Origin: Nitrososphaera sp. UBA217
GTDB taxonomy: Archaea; Thermoproteota; Nitrososphaeria; Nitrososphaerales; Nitrososphaeraceae
Reading direction: 5' to 3'
DNA length: 14,917 nucleotides
NCBI GenBank assembly: GCA_002501845.1
Contig: DAOL01000046.1
Span: 1,630-16,546 of the forward strand
The position numbers were made by a program, and so were the translations under genes. Below the pieces are notes generated by a model. The model was not told where the DNA came from. It worked only from the letters and a program-made list of their open reading frames with translations, and ran no database searches. Below, piece after piece: positions 12,243 through 14,917 of the stretch. Each line of letters begins with the position of its first letter. The first letter of the stretch is position 1.

Positions 12243-13214
12243 ATGGCAGATTTGTCATTTATCAGTGGTTGTATGAATAAAGTCCTTGCCGGCGGTTCTA
12301 TCATCTTTGAAGAAGCCGAGCGGCTGCTTGCAACTGAAGATGTCATTGCACTTGCCGAGTGCGCTAATACAATAACCAGGACGTTTAACGGCTATACGGT
12401 GGATGTCGAAGCCCTGATAAACGCAAAATCTGGCAGGTGCCCGGAGGACTGCTCGTTTTGCGCTCAATCATCGTTCTACGACACCGGCATTACAAAATAC
12501 CCGTTGTTACCAAAGGACGTGCTGGTTGAAAACGCAAAGAAGGCCAAGGAGTCAGGGGCTACCAGTTTCTGCCTTGTTTGTGCTTACAGGGAGCCGCCTG
12601 AAAAGGATTTCCAGCAGATCTGCGAAACTATTGCAGAGATCCGATCTAGGGTAGACATCGAGGTCAATGTTTCGCTTGGCTTTATGACCCCGGCTAGAGC
12701 GCGCAGACTAAAGGAGTATGGAGTAAAGCGCTACAACCACAACCTGGAAACTTCAGAGAGTTACTTTCCCAAGATATGCAAGACTCATGACTTTGCCGAC
12801 AGGGTCAACACCGCCAGAATTGTGAAGGAGGCGGGCCTCGAGCTTTGCTCTGGCGGCATAATTGGAATGGGGGAGGGCAAAAATGAGAGGCTGGAACTGG
12901 CATTCTCGCTTGCATCCCTGAGTCCTGACGAAGTTCCGATAAATATCCTCATTGGTAGGGAGGGAACTCCAATGGCAGCCTTCGAGCCGATCGACCCGCT
13001 TGAGGCGATCAAGACTATTGCGGTATGGCGCTTTATCATGCCCAAGACTATTCTCAAGATAGCCGGCGGGCGTGAAGTGCACCTCAAGGACAAAGACAGG
13101 CTTGCCCTCAAGGCGGGCGCAAACGGCATAATCACCGGCGGCTACCTCACAACCGGAGGAAACGCGCCAAACAAGGACATTGCGATGATAAAAGAGATTG
13201 GCCTCGAAGCGTAG
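12243..13214 (+). CDS. bioB: Biotin synthase
   Basis: 323 residues. This radical SAM enzyme inserts sulfur into dethiobiotin to make biotin. The SAM-binding [4Fe-4S] cluster motif is CPEDCSFC (C66, C70, C73). YNHNLETS, CSGGIIGMGE, VPINILIGREGTP and the C-terminal AGANGIITGGYLTTGG are BioB hallmarks. Compared with E. coli BioB, the [2Fe-2S] ligands C97 and C188 are kept (C110, C202). C128 is replaced by N142 (IEVNVSLG) and R260 by K272 (ILKIAGGRE), and an extra cysteine, C113, gives C110-x2-C113. The SAM part is intact, so the enzyme is probably active with a different auxiliary cluster. ATG at 12243 follows the TATA box by 29 nt; the end overlaps bioF by 17 nt. Confidence 0.93.
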   Translation: MADLSFISGCMNKVLAGGSIIFEEAERLLATEDVIALAECANTITRTFNGYTVDVEALINAKSGRCPEDCSFCAQSSFYDTGITKYPLLPKDVLVENAKKAKESGATSFCLVCAYREPPEKDFQQICETIAEIRSRVDIEVNVSLGFMTPARARRLKEYGVKRYNHNLETSESYFPKICKTHDFADRVNTARIVKEAGLELCSGGIIGMGEGKNERLELAFSLASLSPDEVPINILIGREGTPMAAFEPIDPLEAIKTIAVWRFIMPKTILKIAGGREVHLKDKDRLALKAGANGIITGGYLTTGGNAPNKDIAMIKEIGLEA

Positions 13215-14367
13215 GACAGCCTTTGTCAGCGACAGACTCGATTCTCTAGAAAAGAGTGACCTTTACCGCCGCCCGAGAACGGTGGTGATAAAAGGACCGA
13301 CAGCACTGGTCGATGGCAAAGAGGTCATCCATCTCTGTTCAAATGACTACCTCGGGCTGTCGCAAAATAAACAGGTTGTCAAGAAAACTGTGCAAGCGCT
13401 GAATGCGCTGAATGAGGTTTCACAATGCAGCTCGCGGCTTATCGCGGGAAACCACCCAAAAATAATAGAGTTGGAAGGCTTGCTTGCAGATCACCGCAGA
13501 ACAGAATCAGCGCTAGTGTTTCCAACCGGCTATGGCGCCAATCTGGGCGCAGTTACGGCTATTGCGGACAAAAGTTCAACTATATTCAGCGACGAATTGA
13601 ATCACGCAAGCATAATAGACGCATGTAGGTTGAGCGGCGCTACTGTCAAGGTCTTCCAGCACAACGACGCCAACCACTTGTATGAACTGATGCATCAGGT
13701 GGATGGCAGAAAGATCGTGATAACTGAAGGAATCTTTAGCATGGACGGTGATATAGCGAGGTTGCCTGAGATATGTGCCATCGCAAAAGAAAATGACGCG
13801 ATAACAATGGTCGACGACGCTCACGGTGACTTTATCTTTGGACCCGGATTTTCAGGCATTCCAGCAAGACTTGGATCAGAAATAGACATCCAAACCAGCA
13901 GCATGAGCAAAGGCCTTGGATGCTTTGGAGGCTATATCGCGATCACAGAACCTGTGAGAGATCTATTGATCAATACGTCAAGACAGTTTATTTACACCTC
14001 TGCGCTGCCTGGCCACCTGTGCTCTGCAGCCGTTGCAGCAATCCCGCTGGCCAAAAAGGGCAATTTGCAGAAAAAACTCTTCGAGAATATCACCTATTTC
14101 ACAAATGCGATCAAGAAGCTCGGGTTTGTTCTTGGAAGCCCATCGAGCCAGATAATCCCTGTAATGATAGGTCAAGAGAAGCTGGCAGTAGAATTTTCAA
14201 AAGAGCTACTAAGGCAGGGTGTTTTCGCACAGGCAATACGATACCCAACGGTCAGGAAAGGTTCTGCGCGCCTTAGGGTTTCACTAACGGCAATGCTTGC
14301 CCAAAAACACCTAGATGCCGCTACTAGCGCATTTGAAAAAGTAGGCAGAAAGACAGGAGTCATCTAA
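13198..14367 (+). CDS. bioF: 8-amino-7-oxononanoate synthase
   Basis: 389 residues. BioF is a PLP enzyme of the alpha-oxoamine synthase family that joins alanine and pimeloyl-CoA or -ACP to make KAPA, the first step specific to the ring part of biotin. Features: HLCSNDYLGL (46-54), FPTGYGANLGAV, SDELNHASIIDACRLSG with H136, MVDDAHGD with D206/H209, and SSMSKGLGCFGGY with the PLP lysine K238. The TTG at 13198 is the first start codon after in-frame stops, so it is close to forced; it overlaps bioB by 17 nt, which indicates coupling. Related enzymes (KBL, SPT) share the fold, but the context fixes BioF. Confidence 0.93.
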   Translation: MASKRRTAFVSDRLDSLEKSDLYRRPRTVVIKGPTALVDGKEVIHLCSNDYLGLSQNKQVVKKTVQALNALNEVSQCSSRLIAGNHPKIIELEGLLADHRRTESALVFPTGYGANLGAVTAIADKSSTIFSDELNHASIIDACRLSGATVKVFQHNDANHLYELMHQVDGRKIVITEGIFSMDGDIARLPEICAIAKENDAITMVDDAHGDFIFGPGFSGIPARLGSEIDIQTSSMSKGLGCFGGYIAITEPVRDLLINTSRQFIYTSALPGHLCSAAVAAIPLAKKGNLQKKLFENITYFTNAIKKLGFVLGSPSSQIIPVMIGQEKLAVEFSKELLRQGVFAQAIRYPTVRKGSARLRVSLTAMLAQKHLDAATSAFEKVGRKTGVI

Positions 14368-14372
14368 TAATA

Positions 14373-14394
14373 TTGCTAAACTCGAGTTTAGCAA
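14373..14394. promoter_or_regulatory. Perfect 22-bp palindrome between bioF and the next gene
   Basis: Arm TTGCTAAACTC is followed immediately by its exact reverse complement. It starts 6 nt after the bioF stop and ends just before the TATA-like stretch at 14399-14408. As RNA it would form a 9-bp stem with a TCGA loop, but no T-run follows, so an operator is at least as likely as a terminator. Confidence 0.7.
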
Positions 14395-14398
14395 CAAA

Positions 14399-14408
14399 GT
14401 TAATTAAC
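14399..14408 (+). promoter_or_regulatory. TATA box for the 109-residue protein gene
   Basis: GTTAATTAAC, itself a perfect 10-bp palindrome, is centred about 25 nt before the GTG at 14429. It sits 4 bp after the larger palindrome, so a protein bound there would touch the transcription-factor-B site. Confidence 0.5.
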
Positions 14409-14428
14409 ATCTCTTTTGTACCATTGGC

Positions 14429-14758
14429 GTGCCTGCAAAAGAGTTCGCGTTCAAGCTAAAGCTTTCGGATGAACAGAGCAGGGAACTTGCAAAGTACCTT
14501 AACTCGCTTTCACCTTCAAACCTTCTGTTTGGCCTGCGCTTTGCGTACAGCCGCCAAGCCGCGGCGAACGGTGGATACCTGATGCCTGGCCGCAAGAGTA
14601 TGGTGAAAAGGGAGACGCACCTCCTGAGCCCAGACCAAGCAAAGTGGCGCCTCAACAACTGGAAGGCAATGATAAGAGCATATCGAGAAAAAGGCTACAG
14701 CTATCCGACAATATCAAGAATAAAAAAACAAGTTCAGAAAATAGCAGGTCAAAAATAA
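14429..14758 (+). CDS. Small basic protein of unknown function
   Basis: 109 residues, GTG start at the right distance from the TATA-like box for a leaderless transcript. The sequence begins MPAKEFAFKLKLSDEQSREL, runs through SPSNLLFGLRFAYSRQAAANGG and RETHLLSPDQAKWRLNNWKAMIRAYREKGYSYPTI, and ends in a Lys-rich helix RIKKQVQKIAG. It has no membrane segment or signal peptide, and is positively charged towards the end, which would suit nucleic acid binding, though no known motif is seen. It follows bioF on the same strand but has its own promoter. I do not recognise a family. Confidence 0.6.
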   Translation: MPAKEFAFKLKLSDEQSRELAKYLNSLSPSNLLFGLRFAYSRQAAANGGYLMPGRKSMVKRETHLLSPDQAKWRLNNWKAMIRAYREKGYSYPTISRIKKQVQKIAGQK

Positions 14759-14770
14759 AAGAAGAGCAGG

Positions 14771-14917
14771 CTAGTAGCCTGTCGCTTCTAGGTTCTTTGC
14801 GGGCGTGCTTGATGTTGTTGACGGCAGGTCCGGGAACTTGTTCTTCATGTTCATCTCCACAACTGCGCTTGCTTCATCCATTATCCGTGCCGTGTCTTCG
14901 TTGAATCCTGTAACAGT
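14771..14917 (-). CDS. 3' end of an unidentified gene
   Basis: On the minus strand the frame is open from the window edge to a TAG at 14773-14771, giving 49 residues that start TVTGFNEDTARIMDEAS and end STPAKNLEATGY. Codon use is even and the helix-like NEDTARIMDEASAVVEMNMKNKF looks protein-like, with a polar Ser/Thr/Pro linker after it. It converges with the 109-residue gene across a 12-bp gap. The rest lies outside the window and no family can be named. Confidence 0.5.
   Translation of the reverse strand, partial: TVTGFNEDTARIMDEASAVVEMNMKNKFPDLPSTTSSTPAKNLEATGY

Noticed and set aside
12836..12841. Other CTCGA-type words inside genes (near 6289, 11631 and 12836)
   Set aside because: They lack the flanking arms of the 22-bp palindrome and fall in coding sequence; not members of the intergenic set.
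14644..14904. 86-codon plus-strand open frame at the right end
   Set aside because: It overlaps the 109-residue gene in another frame and then runs antisense to the partial minus-strand gene, with no family signal.

Overview
The window looks like a chromosomal piece of an ammonia-oxidising archaeon of the Nitrososphaeria (Thaumarchaeota), probably Nitrososphaera-like. The evidence is the archaeal gene order rnp1-rps17-rpl14-rpl24-rps4e-rpl5-rps14-rps8-rpl6, archaea-only proteins (Rpp29, S4e), TATA boxes 25-35 nt before many start codons, GGTGA-type ribosome sites inside operons, an intron-containing tRNA and a membrane-anchored winged-helix regulator. The taxon is an inference from gene content and style; no search was run.

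Layout. (1) 1-3825, plus strand: a tightly packed ribosomal protein operon, entering at the 3' end of the RNase P protein gene rnp1 and ending at rpl6. The 59-codon gene for S14 is included. (2) 3868-3974: tRNA-Asn(GTT) carrying a 33-nt intron between the D arm and the anticodon arm. (3) 4042-4503: a winged-helix regulator with two membrane helices. (4) 8021-4530, minus strand: an apparent operon of a sugar-nucleotide-type nucleotidyltransferase, a luciferase-like (probably F420) oxidoreductase, a thiolase, its DUF35 zinc-ribbon/OB partner, and a small protein of unknown function. (5) 8574-8042, minus strand: a four-helix membrane protein translationally coupled (ATGA) to a 42-residue zinc ribbon. 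Divergent from it, at 8628, is a 180-residue protein of unknown function.

(6) 9156-14367: biotin synthesis genes bioD (minus), bioA (plus), then bioB-bioF (plus, overlapping). They turn a pimeloyl precursor into biotin through KAPA (BioF), DAPA (BioA), dethiobiotin (BioD) and biotin (BioB). No gene for making the pimeloyl precursor is present. The cluster is split between bioA and bioB by a small serine recombinase (11815-11222, minus) and about 430 bp of non-coding DNA with several hairpins. (7) 14429-14758: a small basic protein of unknown function. The window ends in the 3' part of a minus-strand gene.

Most notable: the BioB sequence lacks two of the four residues that hold the classical [2Fe-2S] sulfur-donor cluster and has an extra cysteine, which suggests a different auxiliary cluster. 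A 22-bp palindrome centred on ACTCGAGT recurs, perfect or degraded, at three intergenic sites. A 12-bp unit is triplicated in frame inside rnp1. The tRNA intron sits at a non-canonical position with a bulge-helix-bulge fold.
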